A stretch of 5,268 nucleotides of DNA, taken from the NCBI GenBank assembly GCA_900551135.1, contig URUX01000161.1, positions 1 to 5,268 of the forward strand, written 5' to 3'. The stretch is from an uncultured Clostridium sp. (GTDB taxonomy: Bacteria > Bacillota > Clostridia > Lachnospirales > Lachnospiraceae). Below the pieces are notes generated by a model, which was not told the DNA's origin, searched no databases, and saw only the letters and a program-made list of their open reading frames with translations. This document shows, piece by piece, positions 5,112 to 5,268 of this stretch (positions are counted from its first letter, which is position 1; every line of letters begins with the position of its first letter). The translations under genes and the position numbers were made by a program.

Positions 5112-5268
5112 ATGGTACGTACAGAGGATGCATGTGAAATTATAAAATGTGCTTTGCAAAACGACATTAAAGTATATTTAGATGGTGGCTGGGGTGTTGA
5201 TGCACTTCTTGGCAGAGAATCAAGAATACACAATGATATTGATTTGTTTGTTGAACTGAAACATTATC
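5112..5268 (+). CDS. lnu(C): Lincosamide nucleotidyltransferase, N-terminal part
   Basis: Lnu enzymes transfer a nucleotide from ATP or another NTP to lincomycin and clindamycin in the cytoplasm and so inactivate them. The 52 visible residues hold the family's N-terminal signature: VYLDGGWGVDALLG (21-34) with the nucleotide-binding Gly-Gly-Trp, then HNDIDLFVE (40-48) with Asp42 and Asp44 in the metal-binding positions of the nucleotidyltransferase fold. GGAGAA (5099-5104) lies seven bases before the ATG. Family members are about 160 aa, so roughly the first third is present. The sequence looks closest to Lnu(C) rather than Lnu(A) from memory; the subtype is less certain than the family, and an ANT(2'')-like relative is a remote alternative. 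The gene is more AT-rich than the upstream operon, which suggests separate acquisition. lnu(C) is known on ISSag10/MTnSag1-type elements, but no transposase is visible here. Confidence 0.82.
   Translation, partial: MVRTEDACEIIKCALQNDIKVYLDGGWGVDALLGRESRIHNDIDLFVELKHY

Larger units (their letters stand above)
1123..5268 (+). mobile_element. Tn4451-like mobilisable element (left part), carrying an lnu gene
   Basis: A large serine recombinase of the TnpX/TndX type is followed by TnpV, a pairing typical of Tn4451 and Tn4453 and of many Clostridia elements. It sits inside a broken conjugation gene, which gives an internal left boundary near 1122. In Tn4451 the order is tnpX, tnpV, catP, then mobilisation genes. 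Here four small unknown genes and an lnu resistance gene occupy the accessory position. The right end is beyond the window, so size, right terminus and mobilisation genes are unknown. An alternative is that the recombinase island is a module of a larger composite ICE rather than a free-standing transposon. Confidence 0.65.

Noticed and set aside
1..5268. CRISPR arrays, tRNA or rRNA genes
   Set aside because: No spaced direct repeats, cloverleaf-like segment or ribosomal RNA sequence was seen.

Overview
The window looks like mobile DNA from a low-to-mid GC Gram-positive bacterium, most likely a gut Clostridia (Lachnospiraceae or Oscillospiraceae type). The evidence is strong AGGAGG-type ribosome binding sites, tightly overlapping genes, and protein families typical of Clostridia conjugative and mobilisable elements. 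No chromosomal housekeeping gene is visible.

There appear to be three nested layers. (1) Positions 1-1122 are part of the conjugation module of an integrative conjugative element (ICE), about half GC. It holds the end of a DUF3801/PcfB-like gene, overlapping by four bases a VirD4/TraG-type coupling protein gene. That gene is cut off at about residue 319, after its Walker A domain and before the rest of the ATPase. (2) From about 1123 a second element begins. Its first 90 bases hold a striking 27-bp imperfect inverted repeat followed by a T-run, which reads as a terminator or end structure. After about 360 bases with no convincing gene comes a 624-aa large serine recombinase of the TnpX/TndX type, then TnpV, then a compact run of four small genes (62, 97, 93 and 99 aa; one a membrane protein) and a possible 30-codon ORF. 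TnpX plus TnpV marks a Tn4451/Tn4453-type mobilisable transposon. (3) From about 4940-5030 onward the DNA becomes AT-rich (about one third GC). It carries its own extended -10 promoter, a hairpin-containing leader and the start of a lincosamide nucleotidyltransferase gene of the lnu family, probably lnu(C)-type, which runs off the window.

Working model: a Tn4451-like element has inserted in the coupling-protein gene of an ICE and carries a lincosamide resistance gene where Tn4451 carries catP. Because large serine recombinases normally excise elements precisely, the break in the coupling protein may be reversible. The right end of the element, any mobilisation genes and the rest of the coupling protein gene would lie beyond position 5268 and are not seen. 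Family assignments come from motif recognition and memory, not from searches.
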